Numbered from the stretch's first letter, positions 42,716 to 52,723 are shown. The stretch is 64,000 bases of DNA from Candidatus Obscuribacterales bacterium (GCA_019752635.1 JAIELX010000002.1:51498-115497); one strand, 5' to 3'. Made by a program: numbers and translations. The notes: generated from the sequence alone by a model not told the origin.

Positions 42716-44431
42716 CTACTGCTCCGTCATCGGCACGCGGACGTCGTGCTCTTTTGCGAAGGAGATCGCCTCTTCGTATCCAGCGTCTGCGTGTCGAATC
42801 ACGCCCATGCCGGGGTCGGTTGTGAGCACCCTTTGCAGTCTAGTTGCTGCTTCCTTGGTGCCGTCGGCAACAATGACCTGACCGGAGTGCAGCGAGTATC
42901 CAATACCGACGCCACCGCCATGATGCAGCGACACCCAGCTGGCGCCGCCTACGGCGTTGATCATTGCGTTCAGATAGACCCAATCGGCGATCGCGTCGGA
43001 GCCGTCCTTCATCGATTCTGTCTCACGATTAGGTGAGGCAACCGAGCCGCAGTCCAAGTGGTCTCGACCGATGACGATCGGTGCCTTCAGTTTTCCGCTT
43101 GCCACCATCTCGTTGATAATCAGACCCAGTTTGGCTCGGTCGCCGTAGCCCAACCAGCAAATCCTGGCAGGTAGTCCCTGGAAATGCACTCTTTGCGAGG
43201 CCATTTTGATCCAGCGACAAAGTGCTTCGTTTTCGGGGAAACTCTTCAATATTACTTCGTCGATTGCGGCTATGTCTGATGTCTCTCCGGACAATGCAGC
43301 CCATCGGAAAGGTCCTTTACCTTCGCAGAAGAGCGGGCGAATGAAGGCTGGAACAAACCCCGGGAATGCAAATGCATTTGCAACTCCGCCATCTTTTGCT
43401 ACCTGGCGGATGTTGTTGCCATAGTCGAATACAACAGATCCCGCCTTCTGAAACTCCAACATTGCTTCGACGTGGAGGCAGATCGATTTTGTCGATTTTT
43501 CCAGATACTCATTCTGGTTTGATTTGCGTAGCTCAGCGGCACGCTCAAGTGAGTACCCCTCGGGAATGTAGCCGTTGAGCGGGTCATGAGCGGAGGTCTG
43601 GTCCGTTACTACGTCCGGCTTGAATCCTCTCTTAAGCAATTCGGGTAGCACTTCGGCTGCGTTGCCCAAGAGCGCAATCGATTTTGCTTCGCCTGCTTTC
43701 TTGAACTTGTCCACCATTGCAAGGGCGTCGGTTACATCCTTCGCTTCCATGTCGCAGTAACCGGTTTCGAGCCGCCGTTTGATTCTGGTCGGGTCAACTT
43801 CTACGCAAAGAGCTACGCCTTCGTTCATTGTCACTGCCAGGGGCTGAGCGCCACCCATGCCACCTAGCCCGGAGGTGAGGACAACTCTTCCTTTCAATGT
43901 GCCGTTGTAGTGCTTGCGTGCGAGTTCGGCGAAAGTCTCGTATGTTCCTTGCAGGATGCCTTGCGTACCTATATAGATCCAGGAGCCGGCGGTCATCTGA
44001 CCGAACATGATTAATCCCTTGGTTTCGAGCTCTCTGAAGTAGGGCCAGTTAGCCCAGGCGCCTACCAGGTTGGAATTGGCTATCAGCACTCGCGGTGCAT
44101 CGGTGTGGCTCTTAAAAACTCCCACCGGTTTGCCGGATTGCACAAGCAAGGTTTCGTCATCTTCGAGCTTCAATAAAGAGCGCACGATGCCTTTAAAACT
44201 CTCCCAGTTGCGGGCGGCCTTGCCTGACCCGCCGTACACGACCAGCTCGGCCGGGTTTTCTGCCACATCCGGATCAAGATTGTTAAGAAGCATTCTCAAA
44301 GCGGCTTCTTGCAACCAACCTTTAGCGTTGAGTTGTGTGCCGCGCGGAGCCCTCACCAGCATTGGTTCTTTGCTTTTGAGAATTTGTTGGATCAGTTCTT
44401 TATCGGTATTGGTGGCAGCGCTAGTTGTCAT
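42716..44431 (-). CDS. hutU: Urocanate hydratase
   Basis: HutU converts urocanate to imidazolone-propionate in histidine breakdown, using NAD+ as an electrophilic cofactor. The 571-residue protein shows [56 protein letters not shown] (NAD site) and [15 protein letters not shown] [17 protein letters not shown], all typical. Length and order are complete. No hutH, hutI or hutG gene is next to it, so the pathway must be dispersed or partial. ATG 44431 has a gggga site. Its 3' end abuts the VapC relic. Confidence 0.95.
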   Translation of the reverse strand: MTTSAATNTDKELIQQILKSKEPMLVRAPRGTQLNAKGWLQEAALRMLLNNLDPDVAENPAELVVYGGSGKAARNWESFKGIVRSLLKLEDDETLLVQSGKPVGVFKSHTDAPRVLIANSNLVGAWANWPYFRELETKGLIMFGQMTAGSWIYIGTQGILQGTYETFAELARKHYNGTLKGRVVLTSGLGGMGGAQPLAVTMNEGVALCVEVDPTRIKRRLETGYCDMEAKDVTDALAMVDKFKKAGEAKSIALLGNAAEVLPELLKRGFKPDVVTDQTSAHDPLNGYIPEGYSLERAAELRKSNQNEYLEKSTKSICLHVEAMLEFQKAGSVVFDYGNNIRQVAKDGGVANAFAFPGFVPAFIRPLFCEGKGPFRWAALSGETSDIAAIDEVILKSFPENEALCRWIKMASQRVHFQGLPARICWLGYGDRAKLGLIINEMVASGKLKAPIVIGRDHLDCGSVASPNRETESMKDGSDAIADWVYLNAMINAVGGASWVSLHHGGGVGIGYSLHSGQVIVADGTKEAATRLQRVLTTDPGMGVIRHADAGYEEAISFAKEHDVRVPMTEQ

Positions 44432-44629
44432 GTTGCATCCCCGGCAATTAGGAAATAATTACAGTAGCGAAAAGCTGTTGTAGACTGGCAGTGGAGCGAA
44501 GCTTGCACGCCGTTGCAGTGAATAATAACCCGAGTCTGCAGGTGCAGCCGAGTTTTCAACAAACACTTCACTCTTGCGTGTCAAGTGCAAAAGAGGGTCA
44601 CAGTCGGCAAGACGGTGATTCGGTCAGCA

Positions 44630-44635
44630 TATAAT
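44630..44635 (+). promoter_or_regulatory. Candidate -10 element for the mutase operon
   Basis: A perfect TATAAT lies 66 bp before the mutase ATG. I find no good -35 at the right distance, so another factor or activator may be needed. Confidence 0.35.
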
Positions 44636-44700
44636 AGGGACTTCCCAATCCGCGGGACCGACTATAGAGCGGATATATCAGCAAAGACGAGGCGAGACCG

Positions 44701-46338
44701 ATGGTACAGGAAGTGACGAAGGCAAAGTCGGACGGATCCGGCGGTGAAGGCGACATCAAATACAGCCTTTCCGACATCCCGCTAAAGCGCGTTTATACCG
44801 CTGATGACTTGAAAGGTTGGGACCCTGCCGTTGATTTGGCCGCTCCCGGTCAGTTTCCTTACACTCGCGGCATTCACGACAACATGTATCGCGGTAAAGT
44901 TTGGACAATGAGGCAATTTGCCGGTTTCGGCGGTCCGGAAGAAACCAACGCTCGTTTCAAGTACTTGCTGTCACAAGGGCAGACCGGACTTTCCACGGCT
45001 TTCGATTTACCTACCCTGATGGGATACAACTCCGACGATCCGAAGTCCCATGGCGAAGTAGGCGTTTGCGGAGTTGCCATCGACAGCTTGGAAGACATCG
45101 AAATTCTGTACAAAGATCTGCCGCTGGACAAGGTTTCTACGTCCATGACCATCAATGGACCGGCAGTCATCATCTTCTGTATGTTCCTGGCCAACGCTCA
45201 AAATCGCGGCGTAGACCTGAAGAAGCTCAATGGAACTTTGCAGAATGATATCTTCAAAGAATACATCGCGCAGAAAACCTACTTGTTGCCGCCAAGACCG
45301 GCGCTCAAGCTCATTCAAGACATGATGGTTTTCTGCACCAGGGAAGTCCCGCGTTGGAACACCATCTCGGTGAGCGGATATCACATCCGTGAAGCTGGTG
45401 CGACTGCAATTCAAGAACTGGCGTTCACCCTGGCGGATGGTTTCGCCTACGTTGATGCTGGAATTGAAGCGGGATTGCAAATTGATGATTTCGTTCCACG
45501 GCTGTCGTTCTTCTTCAACGCGCACATAGACTTCTTTGAAGAGATCGCCAAGTATCGTGCGGCCCGACGGATTTGGGCTCGCCGCATGCGCGACCATTAC
45601 GGCGCCAAGGATGAACGTTCATGGAAGCTGCGCTTCCATACTCAGACTGCCGGTTGTACATTGACGGCTCCGCAGCCTGAAAACAATATCGTTCGAACGG
45701 CAATCGAAGCGCTGGCCGGAGTACTCGGTGGAACGCAGTCGCTTCACACCAATTCTATGGACGAAGTTCTGGGGCTGCCTACTGAGAAGGCCGCTCACAT
45801 CGCATTGCGCACGCAGCAAATTATCGCGCACGAAACCGGTGTCACTGCTGTAGTTGATCCGCTGGCCGGATCGTATTACGTAGAGTGGCTGACCAATCAA
45901 ATGGAAGATGGTGCAAACGAATACTTCCGCAAGATTGAAGAAGTCGGCGGCGTGATGGCGGGTATCGAGAAGGGATTCTTCGTCAAAGAAATTGCCGATG
46001 CCGCCTATCGATTCCAGCAGAAGCTTGATAGCGATGAGTTCAGATTCATCGGCTTGAACTCGTTCAAAGAAGAAGCACCGGGTCAGAAGATTGAGATTCT
46101 CAAAATCGGCATGGAATATGAGAATCGCCAGCGCGAGCGACTGACGGCTCTGCGTGCGCGTCGGGATCAAGCAGCTGTTTCAGCTGCCCTGGACCGACTG
46201 CACACAAGTTTGAAAGCCGGAGACCAGCAGAGCTTCGAACTGATCCTTGAAGCTGTGAAAACATACGCGACTCTAGGCGAGATCTGTGACGTTATGCGCT
46301 CCGTCTGGGGTGGATATCGCGAGCCTGCGGTTATCTAA
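44701..46338 (+). CDS. Acyl-CoA mutase large (catalytic) subunit, methylmalonyl-CoA mutase family
   Basis: The 545-residue protein is the TIM-barrel catalytic subunit of B12-dependent acyl-CoA mutases: PYTRGIHDNMYRGKVWTMRQFAGFG, GLSTAFDLPTLMGYNSD, STSMTINGPAVIIFCMF, GTLQNDIFKEYIAQ and ISVSGYHIREAGATAIQEL. The cobalamin-binding domain (DxHxxG) is missing, so a separate small subunit is needed and is not in the window. The PYTRGIH...NMY loop is that of split archaeal-type and isobutyryl-type enzymes; methylmalonyl-CoA, isobutyryl-CoA or related acyl-CoAs are possible substrates. A gaggcgag site precedes ATG 44701. The next gene follows after 56 bp. Confidence 0.9.
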   Translation: MVQEVTKAKSDGSGGEGDIKYSLSDIPLKRVYTADDLKGWDPAVDLAAPGQFPYTRGIHDNMYRGKVWTMRQFAGFGGPEETNARFKYLLSQGQTGLSTAFDLPTLMGYNSDDPKSHGEVGVCGVAIDSLEDIEILYKDLPLDKVSTSMTINGPAVIIFCMFLANAQNRGVDLKKLNGTLQNDIFKEYIAQKTYLLPPRPALKLIQDMMVFCTREVPRWNTISVSGYHIREAGATAIQELAFTLADGFAYVDAGIEAGLQIDDFVPRLSFFFNAHIDFFEEIAKYRAARRIWARRMRDHYGAKDERSWKLRFHTQTAGCTLTAPQPENNIVRTAIEALAGVLGGTQSLHTNSMDEVLGLPTEKAAHIALRTQQIIAHETGVTAVVDPLAGSYYVEWLTNQMEDGANEYFRKIEEVGGVMAGIEKGFFVKEIADAAYRFQQKLDSDEFRFIGLNSFKEEAPGQKIEILKIGMEYENRQRERLTALRARRDQAAVSAALDRLHTSLKAGDQQSFELILEAVKTYATLGEICDVMRSVWGGYREPAVI

Positions 46339-46394
46339 GACCGGGGAGCGACTGTGCCGGCAACTGATTTTTGCTGTTTCAAAGGTTACTGCTG

Positions 46395-47165
46395 ATGATA
46401 AAACTGCGCACTAGTTTGGTACTGCCACTAATATTGGTGGCGGCCTTGCCCTTCAGCGCCGTTATGGCTGCGCCCACCGTTGAGTCGAAAGCTCATACCC
46501 AGAAGGGAATCAAGCTCTACAACGAAGGTAAGGCTTCCGAGGCCATTGCTGAGTTTCGAAAGGCAATTGCCATCGATCCCTCCAATGCTGATTATCATAG
46601 AAACCTTAGCTCGGTCCTTTACGCGCAAGGTCAAATTCCTGATGCTGTGAAGGAAGGGGAGCTTGCTCTCAAACATAAGCCCGGCGATATAAAGAGCCTC
46701 GCTAACATGGGCAATCTGATGGTTGTGCAGAAAAAGTGGGCTGATGCGGAGAAGTACTACAGGCAGGCGCTGAAGGCGGCTCCGACCAACGGCACTTATG
46801 TGACCGAACTCATCACCTGTTTGCGAGAACAGAAGAAGAGTGATGAAATCGAAAAGGTTTCGCGCGAAGTGCTCAAAACGCAGCCAAACAGTGCCGACGC
46901 ATTGGTTGGTCTCACTGGCGTTTTGTTGGAGAAAAAGCAAACCGAGGAAGCGGAAAAGAATGGGCGCCTTGCAATAAAGGTGGCTCCGAAGAATCCTGAG
47001 GCGCACCTGGTCCTTGCCAATGTTTTGAAAAAAAGAGGCAAAGACAAGGAGGCGGTCAAGGAGTATCAACAAGTGCTGGCGCTCAAACCGGACCACGGCT
47101 CGGTCAAAGAGATTCAAGACACTATCAAATACATCAACAACAAAGTTGATAGTCGAATTCCATAG
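46395..47165 (+). CDS. Exported TPR-repeat protein
   Basis: The protein has 256 residues from ATG 46395, which has aaagg nine bases upstream; the frame opens at a TTG eight codons earlier. The signal peptide ends SAVMA-APT. Six TPR units fill the rest (GIKLYNEGKASEAIAEFRKAIAIDP, and so on). It lies between the mutase gene and the RNase J-like gene, 21 bp from the latter, so the pair is probably cotranscribed. Function beyond protein binding cannot be inferred. Confidence 0.8.
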   Translation: MIKLRTSLVLPLILVAALPFSAVMAAPTVESKAHTQKGIKLYNEGKASEAIAEFRKAIAIDPSNADYHRNLSSVLYAQGQIPDAVKEGELALKHKPGDIKSLANMGNLMVVQKKWADAEKYYRQALKAAPTNGTYVTELITCLREQKKSDEIEKVSREVLKTQPNSADALVGLTGVLLEKKQTEEAEKNGRLAIKVAPKNPEAHLVLANVLKKRGKDKEAVKEYQQVLALKPDHGSVKEIQDTIKYINNKVDSRIP

Positions 47166-47186
47166 ACAAACGGGTAATCGTTGCAG

Positions 47187-48914
47187 ATGACGCTGGTAGC
47201 CGAAGGTGTAGAAATTAAGTACGACCGCCTGTGCGTGATACCACTGGGCGGTCAAAGTGAGATTGGGCGGGCTCTGTGGGCTTTCTGTCATGCAGGAGAG
47301 ATTCTGCTGATTGATGCCGGGGCTTCGTACCCTAACTCTGATCTACCGGGTGTGGATCTGTTGTTACCCAACACTAGTTTCTTGCAAATGAACAAGGAGC
47401 GGATCACGGCATTGGTGTTGACTAATGGCCATGAGGAGCATTGCGGTGCCGTTGCGTACCTGCTCGACCATATAAAAATTCCGCGCATCATGGCACCGCG
47501 ATTTGTGGCGTCCCTGGTATCCCAACGGCTGATTAAGGCTGCTGACGGGCGTCATGCCGATACTGTCATCGATACTGTCGAAACACGACATAGTTATCAA
47601 ATTGGAGCTTTCCAGGTTGAATGGATCAAAGTAAACGATGCTATAGCCGATGCTTGTGCCTTGAAGCTTTGGACGCCTGAAGGAACGATTATTTACACAT
47701 CAAGCTTTAAGTTGGATCAAACACCGATTGACGGGCGGCAAATGGATATAGCCAAGATAGCCGAGGCTGGTGACCAGGGCGTAGCTCTGCTCATAAGCGA
47801 TTCGGCCGGTGTGGAAAATCATGCATACACTCCTTCTGAGAAAGTTACTGCTCGCGGATTCGAGAAGCACATTAGTGAAGCGGAAGGTCGCGCGATTGTC
47901 GTTATGAATGCAACCAACACTTTGCGCTTGCAGGTGTTGTTCGATCTCGCGAAGCAGCTTAATCGCAAGGTGGTGCTCTACGGAGATGCCCTGGTGGAAA
48001 CTGCTGTCGCAGCGGTGATCACAGGCAACTTAAGTTACGACAGGTCAATTGAAGCGACACTCAAAGATCTCGACCGATTGAAAGAGAGCGAGGTCTTGGT
48101 TCTAGCTACAGGTGAAGACGGCGACGCTATGCTTCTTATGCAGATGCTGTCGCGCAATAAGTGCAAGGATTTTGCTTTGAAGAAAGGCGACACGGTGGTC
48201 TACAGCTCGGAAATTTATCCGGGCGAATCGCGCAAAATGGCGATGAATCTTGACCGGCTGCTTTCGATGGGCGTCCATTCGTACATCGGAGTTAAGGCCG
48301 GTGTTCACGTGTCCAACCATGCCGGTCGAGAGGAGCTGAAATTGATGTTGTCGTTGGCGAAGCCGCGATACTTCGTTCCTACGCTTGGTGAAGGAAGGCA
48401 TATTATGCACCACGCCCAGTTAGCGAAGGATTTTGGGATTCCTGCCGAGAATGTCTTTCCTCTGGGCAACGGCTCGATTCTCGAATTCACTAACGGCGCG
48501 GCCAGCGTAATCGGTTCGGTCGAAGCGCAAGCCGTATTCTATAACCGTGACCAGGAAGAGAGCGTCACCGCATTCTCTGTAAATGAGCGTCGTTCTCTTT
48601 GCATGGAAGGCGTTCTGATTGTCGGTTTGCTTCTGTCGCCCGAAGGGGAGCTGCTTCAGGCTCCGGCTTTCGAAGGTGCTGCATTAGGCTTTCAGCAAGC
48701 CAACGAGTGGAGAGTGGTGCAATCTGATCTTATTCAGACCATTACGGATTTGGTGGCGAAGCAACGAGATGAAAATCCTGGAGAAATTGCATCGCTGCGC
48801 TCTAGTGTGCGTGACGTTGTGGCGAAGGCTCTGCGATCGAAACTTTCGTCGAAACCGGCAATCCATGTGGTTTTGCACGAAGCTCCCGTGAAACTTGTAC
48901 AGGAAAGAAAGTAG
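47187..48914 (+). CDS. RNase J-like beta-CASP protein with degenerate metal site (probable pseudoenzyme)
   Basis: The 575-residue protein has the full RNase J layout: PLGGQSEIGRALWAF at the start, a metallo-beta-lactamase core, a beta-CASP insert and a C-terminal domain. The metal and catalytic motifs are changed. HxHxDH reads N80-G-H82-E-E84-H85; THSIPD reads NDAIAD; TGDFK reads TSSFK (Ser173); SGHA reads SNHA; PVHGE reads PTLGE. Four or five of the zinc ligands are therefore lost. I infer an RNA-binding or regulatory paralogue without nuclease activity, perhaps partnering an active RNase J elsewhere. Start is ATG 47187 or TTG 47181. It follows the TPR gene by 21 bp. Confidence 0.85.
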   Translation: MTLVAEGVEIKYDRLCVIPLGGQSEIGRALWAFCHAGEILLIDAGASYPNSDLPGVDLLLPNTSFLQMNKERITALVLTNGHEEHCGAVAYLLDHIKIPRIMAPRFVASLVSQRLIKAADGRHADTVIDTVETRHSYQIGAFQVEWIKVNDAIADACALKLWTPEGTIIYTSSFKLDQTPIDGRQMDIAKIAEAGDQGVALLISDSAGVENHAYTPSEKVTARGFEKHISEAEGRAIVVMNATNTLRLQVLFDLAKQLNRKVVLYGDALVETAVAAVITGNLSYDRSIEATLKDLDRLKESEVLVLATGEDGDAMLLMQMLSRNKCKDFALKKGDTVVYSSEIYPGESRKMAMNLDRLLSMGVHSYIGVKAGVHVSNHAGREELKLMLSLAKPRYFVPTLGEGRHIMHHAQLAKDFGIPAENVFPLGNGSILEFTNGAASVIGSVEAQAVFYNRDQEESVTAFSVNERRSLCMEGVLIVGLLLSPEGELLQAPAFEGAALGFQQANEWRVVQSDLIQTITDLVAKQRDENPGEIASLRSSVRDVVAKALRSKLSSKPAIHVVLHEAPVKLVQERK

Positions 48915-49027
48915 CCCCGCAACTTGCGACGCAATCTTCGTTTAGGAATCCAGGTTACAGCATCATTTGGAATGACGATCGCCGTCTTCCCCGGAAGCCC
49001 GTTTAAACCTAACTGCGAGGAATCGTT

Positions 49028-50002
49028 ATGAGCTCTGTTGAAACGTTGAGTAAAGGAATTGAATCCGCGACTAAGGCCTTTCTCGAGCACGTCAATTCCC
49101 AACCGGGACCGCAGATTTATCAGATTCCTGTGACTGATGGCCGGGCTGCATTTGTCCGTTTGCAAAACTCAGTCAATGTCGTCAAGTTGCCGGCCGATAT
49201 AGAAGATTTGACCTTCCCTGTTGGTCCCGGGGGCAAAGTCGACGTTCGCATTGTCAGACCGATGGGTGTTACTTCGAATCTTCCCGTCGTTATCTACAGT
49301 CATGGTGGCGGATGGGTTTTCGGAGACAAAGATATTTATGACCGATTGCTGCGCGACCTTGCAGCGGGTGCGCAGGCTGCTGTGGTATTCGTGGACTTCG
49401 ACCGATCTCCCGAGGCTCGTTACCCTGTCGCAATTGAGCAGATTTATGCCGTTGCGAAACACGTGTTCGAGAATAGCGAATCACTGAGAGTTGATAAATC
49501 GAAGTTTGCCGTGGCCGGAGATAGTGTTGGTGGCAACATGACTGCAGTTTTGACCATGTTGGCTAAGGAACGTGGCGGTCCGAAGATTGGCGCACAGGTT
49601 CTCTTCTATCCTGTGACCAATGCTTCGTTTGACACTGGATCTTATCGGGAGTTCGCAACTAAACATTTCCTGAGCTTGGAAGCAATGAAATGGTTTTGGG
49701 ATCAATACATCCCTGATGCGTCAGCAAGAAAAGATCCAACTGCTTCGCCGTTGCAAGCGTCAATTGAGCAGCTCAAAGGGTTGCCACCCGCATTGGTGCT
49801 CGAAGCTGAATTTGACGTTTTGCGCGATGAAGGCGAAGCCTACGCCCACAAGTTGATCGAAGCTGGTGTTCGCGTCGAAGCTGCGAGGTTTATGGGCACC
49901 ATTCACGACTTCGTGATGCTTAACCCGCTGGCCGAAACGCCTGCAACACGAAGCGCGATAGCACTCGCTTGCGACTTTCTGAAACGCAAGTTTAGCGTGT
50001 AG
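49028..50002 (+). CDS. Alpha/beta hydrolase of the hormone-sensitive-lipase type
   Basis: The 324-residue protein has the oxyanion-hole motif SHGGGWVFGD (about 91-100), nucleophile elbow GDSVGGN (Ser about 165), acid in EAEFDVLRDEGEAYA and His in GTIHDFVMLN, which together form a complete triad. It should hydrolyse short-chain esters or a related small substrate; no signal peptide is visible, so it is cytoplasmic. ATG 49028 has a gcgagg site. It stands 113 bp after the RNase J-like gene and may have its own promoter. Confidence 0.9.
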   Translation: MSSVETLSKGIESATKAFLEHVNSQPGPQIYQIPVTDGRAAFVRLQNSVNVVKLPADIEDLTFPVGPGGKVDVRIVRPMGVTSNLPVVIYSHGGGWVFGDKDIYDRLLRDLAAGAQAAVVFVDFDRSPEARYPVAIEQIYAVAKHVFENSESLRVDKSKFAVAGDSVGGNMTAVLTMLAKERGGPKIGAQVLFYPVTNASFDTGSYREFATKHFLSLEAMKWFWDQYIPDASARKDPTASPLQASIEQLKGLPPALVLEAEFDVLRDEGEAYAHKLIEAGVRVEAARFMGTIHDFVMLNPLAETPATRSAIALACDFLKRKFSV

Positions 50003-50005
50003 GCG

Positions 50006-50025
50006 TTTCGGCTCGTCGGCAAGCC
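50006..50025. repeat. Dispersed fragment of the 103-bp repeat
   Basis: cggctcgtcggcaagcct within this stretch matches the start of the tandem unit at 981 with one change. It lies just after the esterase stop, in the spacer between convergent genes. A short inverted repeat cgcaatt-gt-aattgcg follows near 50091-50106. Confidence 0.5.
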
Positions 50026-50161
50026 TGCATTGCGAACTGCGTGAGCACCCGAGAGCGCTGGCATCCTGTCCGCTTCTAAAGCGTCGTTGTCGCAATTGTA
50101 ATTGCGTTGCCTGTTGCTTGGATCGGGCTGGTTCCGTGCAGTGGAGAGACTTGTGGACCTT

Positions 50162-51223
50162 CTACCAGCCGCCCTGGACGACTATGGCGTTGAGGTTAGT
50201 TAGCTGAATATTTGCGGTTTGTCCTGCGCCAACGGTGATTGGAATTTGCCAGTAAAACTTGAGGTCAGGCAGCTTACGAGTGGCCGAAATCCACCAGTTA
50301 CCGGGAGGTAGCTGTGTTTGTCCAATGCCATGTCGAGACATCTTGATGGCGATAGGTCCTAGCCCCTTAGCGGCTGCTTCATTTTCCATCTCTTCATGCA
50401 AGCGCTCGTACTCGTCCGACACCTTCTTATAGTTGTTCAGTCGGTCCGCCTCAATCTGATTGATGCGCTTAACTTCGGTCACTACATACGGTGTCATTTT
50501 GTGCACCCATGGATACATTGTCAGCATGGTGTGCGGATAACCAAGACCGCTTTTCTCATGCGCGGCCTGAAACGCATGAACCCAGCGCCAGCCGTAGAGC
50601 GGGTGAGGGCGATTGAAGTCAATTCTGCTTGAGTAACCTGTAGCTAAGATCATTGCCTTCAGTTCGTTCGGCTTCTCCTGAAGCTTTCCAGCAATCTCCG
50701 GTTTCGGGGGCCGGACCGGCCACGGATAAGCCATAACCGTGTCTTCGGGGGGCAGGTGGTAATGCTTTACCATTCGAACGTTTACGGTTGCCTGGTCTGA
50801 CTCCGGTAGGCGTCGTTCGAGTTCAATTTGCCTGTTGCCGGCGACGGGCACGATGCCACCGGCAGCCGGTGTAGCCGCAGGAATTGCTCCGCCGGTTGCG
50901 ATTCTTGGTTTTGGCGCCCAGCTGGCCTCACCGTAAGTCACTGTGGGGATCGCTGGCGGCGCCGATCTGAATGTCGCCTGCGTTGGTCCGTTGTCTTTGT
51001 CGGCTGGTTTGTTGTCGTCCGGTTTATCGGCAACAGGAAGGCTGGGGTGAATTGTTTGGCTTTCGCGCGCTGCCGGCGGGTCCGAGATGTTATCGCTCAA
51101 GTCGCTCGGGTTAGGCTTATCCGCGTTTTCCGCATCTGCCGGACCGCAAATCATGCATTGTAAGGTTATGGTGGCCGCCAAACCGCAAATCAGGCTCACT
51201 GCTAACTTACCGTTGAAGTTCAT
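50162..51223 (-). CDS. Exported protein of unknown function
   Basis: The 353-residue protein has a signal peptide ending ADA-EN. Residues 30-140 are Pro/Ala/Asp-rich and probably disordered. Residues 150-353 form a folded part with aromatic and His-rich segments (VKHYHLPPEDTVMAYPWPVRPP, PHPLYGWRWVHAFQAAHEKSG) and a final beta-rich region (GNWWISATRKLPDLKFYWQIPI). I do not recognise a family. It converges with the esterase gene. Confidence 0.65.
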   Translation of the reverse strand: MNFNGKLAVSLICGLAATITLQCMICGPADAENADKPNPSDLSDNISDPPAARESQTIHPSLPVADKPDDNKPADKDNGPTQATFRSAPPAIPTVTYGEASWAPKPRIATGGAIPAATPAAGGIVPVAGNRQIELERRLPESDQATVNVRMVKHYHLPPEDTVMAYPWPVRPPKPEIAGKLQEKPNELKAMILATGYSSRIDFNRPHPLYGWRWVHAFQAAHEKSGLGYPHTMLTMYPWVHKMTPYVVTEVKRINQIEADRLNNYKKVSDEYERLHEEMENEAAAKGLGPIAIKMSRHGIGQTQLPPGNWWISATRKLPDLKFYWQIPITVGAGQTANIQLTNLNAIVVQGGW

Positions 51224-51812
51224 ACTTCCTATCCTGAGTTGAAGAGAACGAGAGACCCATTTTATGCTGTGCGAAGGTTCTCAAGCTCGTGATTAATTTA
51301 ATGTCGGTGCTGAGGGAGCTGTAGCCCTCTGTCCTCCGGGCGTTTGCGCACACTTTGCAATGAATAAATGCGAAGCGTCATTGCTTTGGCTGCTGCTTTC
51401 CTGCGGCCCCACCACCGCGCCTTTTCCACCTGCCGGATTTTGCCCTCTGACTACCACGGTCTTCATTTTCTGTTTCACAAATTCGACACGTTGTTGCCCC
51501 GACAGTTCCACAAAATGTGGTTATATTTGCAGTGGCGTTGGCGGTCTTTAGCTTTTATGCAAAGACCGCCTTTTTTGTTCTCATCGGCAATCGATCTCGC
51601 GGAGCTTTGAGCCCCGGGCTCCCTCGCATCCCCTTTTGCGCTAGCAACGAGGGGCTATTGGATCGACTCGTGGAGCCTCTGAGTCGGTTAAAGTGCTGTT
51701 TTTGAACGCGAACGAGCACTGGAACTGACCGCCAGAGCTCGCAGGCAGGACTGCAAGGACATTCAATTTAGTTAGTGTAGCCGTGAAAGGCCGTCGAATT
51801 ATAATTAGCGTT
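51224..51812. other. 589-bp region without a clear gene
   Basis: A 72-codon minus-strand frame (51293-51511, GTG start) and overlapping plus frames have no ribosome site or recognisable sequence. The plus strand carries a small hairpin ccaca-aaa-tgtgg (51508-51520) and then a strong terminator (51540-51576) with no protein gene reading into it. A small RNA ending there is possible. Downstream to 51812 I see only the leader of the NUDIX gene. Confidence 0.5.
51540..51576 (+). terminator. Strong Rho-independent terminator
   Basis: ggcggtcttt (51540-51549) pairs perfectly with aaagaccgcc (51561-51570) and is followed by six T residues. No plus-strand gene ends close upstream, since the adjacent gene is on the minus strand. 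Confidence 0.88.
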
Positions 51813-52358
51813 ATGGAAAATCCCTGGGTGACTAAAACAACTCGTCCCGTCTACAGCAATCCCTGGATTGATGTGCACGAGCACGAGGTTATTCGTCCGG
51901 ATGGCAATGATGGCATATATGGTGTCGTCCACTTTCGCAATTTAGCGGTTGGCGTGCTTCCCGTTGATGATCAAGGAAACGTACATCTGGTTGGACAATT
52001 TCGATATGTTCTGAACGAGTACTCTTGGGAGATTCCCGAGGGGGGCTGCCCTGAAGGGGAGAACGTGCTTGATGCCGCGAAACGCGAACTGCTTGAAGAA
52101 ACAGGTATGACAGCGTCGCACTGGACCTACATGGGCAAATCTCACTTATCTAACTCGGTCGCGGACGAAGTTGCGCATATCTATTTGGCCACGGGCTTAG
52201 TCGGTGGTACCCCCCAACCGGAGGGCACGGAAGTTCTTTCGAACAAGAAGGTGCCGTTTAAAGAAGCACTACATATGGTGTTTAGTGGCGAAATTACAGA
52301 TGCCATTAGCATCATGGCGATATTGCAGTATCTTGCGCGCAAAGAGATTCACGCTTAA
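51813..52358 (+). CDS. NUDIX hydrolase (ADP-ribose pyrophosphatase-like)
   Basis: The 181-residue protein has a perfect Nudix box: GGCPEGENVLDAAKRELLEE followed by TGM, matching Gx5Ex7REUxEExGU. The family opening ENPW...RPVYSNPWIDVHEHEV and the SNSVADEVAHIYLATGL segment match ADP-ribose/nucleoside-diphosphate-sugar pyrophosphatases. It would clear ADP-ribose or a similar compound. I chose ATG 51813; a GTG at 51783 in the same frame adds ten non-family residues. The gene overlaps the convergent small gene by four bases. Confidence 0.9.
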   Translation: MENPWVTKTTRPVYSNPWIDVHEHEVIRPDGNDGIYGVVHFRNLAVGVLPVDDQGNVHLVGQFRYVLNEYSWEIPEGGCPEGENVLDAAKRELLEETGMTASHWTYMGKSHLSNSVADEVAHIYLATGLVGGTPQPEGTEVLSNKKVPFKEALHMVFSGEITDAISIMAILQYLARKEIHA

Positions 52359-52714
52359 CCGCGAAAGTTTCCGTACTTCTGAATTAGTACCGTAACCGCA
52401 TCTTTGGTAGCTTTTCCGCTTGTGGCGTTGTGCCATTCTTTTGTCGGATCCAAATCGTTCAGCGCTTTCTCGGCCACGATTCGCAGTCGATTGTCGGGAT
52501 GCTCAGCGTAAACATAATAAACCGGCGGTATGGCGATGGTGCGTTTCTCTTTCGCCAACTGTTCCAAAGTGTCTTTTACTACCTGGAAATCCGGCGACTT
52601 CAAATTATTCACAAGCAATTTGAACGTGAAGCGATCAAACTTTCCCATCACGCTATCGCCGGCAGAGCGCAAAAGCTCCTCGATCGCCTGAAAGGACGTT
52701 GCGAAATCAGCCAA
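52355..52714 (-). CDS. Small helical protein coupled to the HD-GYP gene
   Basis: The 119-residue protein is helical throughout, with a pattern like one or two HEAT repeats (NLKSPDFQVVKDTLEQLAKEK, HPDNRLRIVAEKALNDL). No named family is evident. TTG 52714 is the start: aggag lies seven bases upstream and no ATG is available before residue 23. It begins nine bases after the stop of the HD-GYP gene, so both are on one message and the protein may serve the same signalling pathway. Confidence 0.65.
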   Translation of the reverse strand: MADFATSFQAIEELLRSAGDSVMGKFDRFTFKLLVNNLKSPDFQVVKDTLEQLAKEKRTIAIPPVYYVYAEHPDNRLRIVAEKALNDLDPTKEWHNATSGKATKDAVTVLIQKYGNFRG

Positions 52715-52723
52715 CTGAAACTC

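Noticed and set aside
46428..47291. 287-codon minus-strand frame opposite the TPR gene
   Set aside because: Antisense shadow of a clear TPR gene with signal peptide.
51293..51511. 72-codon minus-strand frame with GTG start
   Set aside because: No ribosome site or motif; the region is better explained by hairpins on the other strand.
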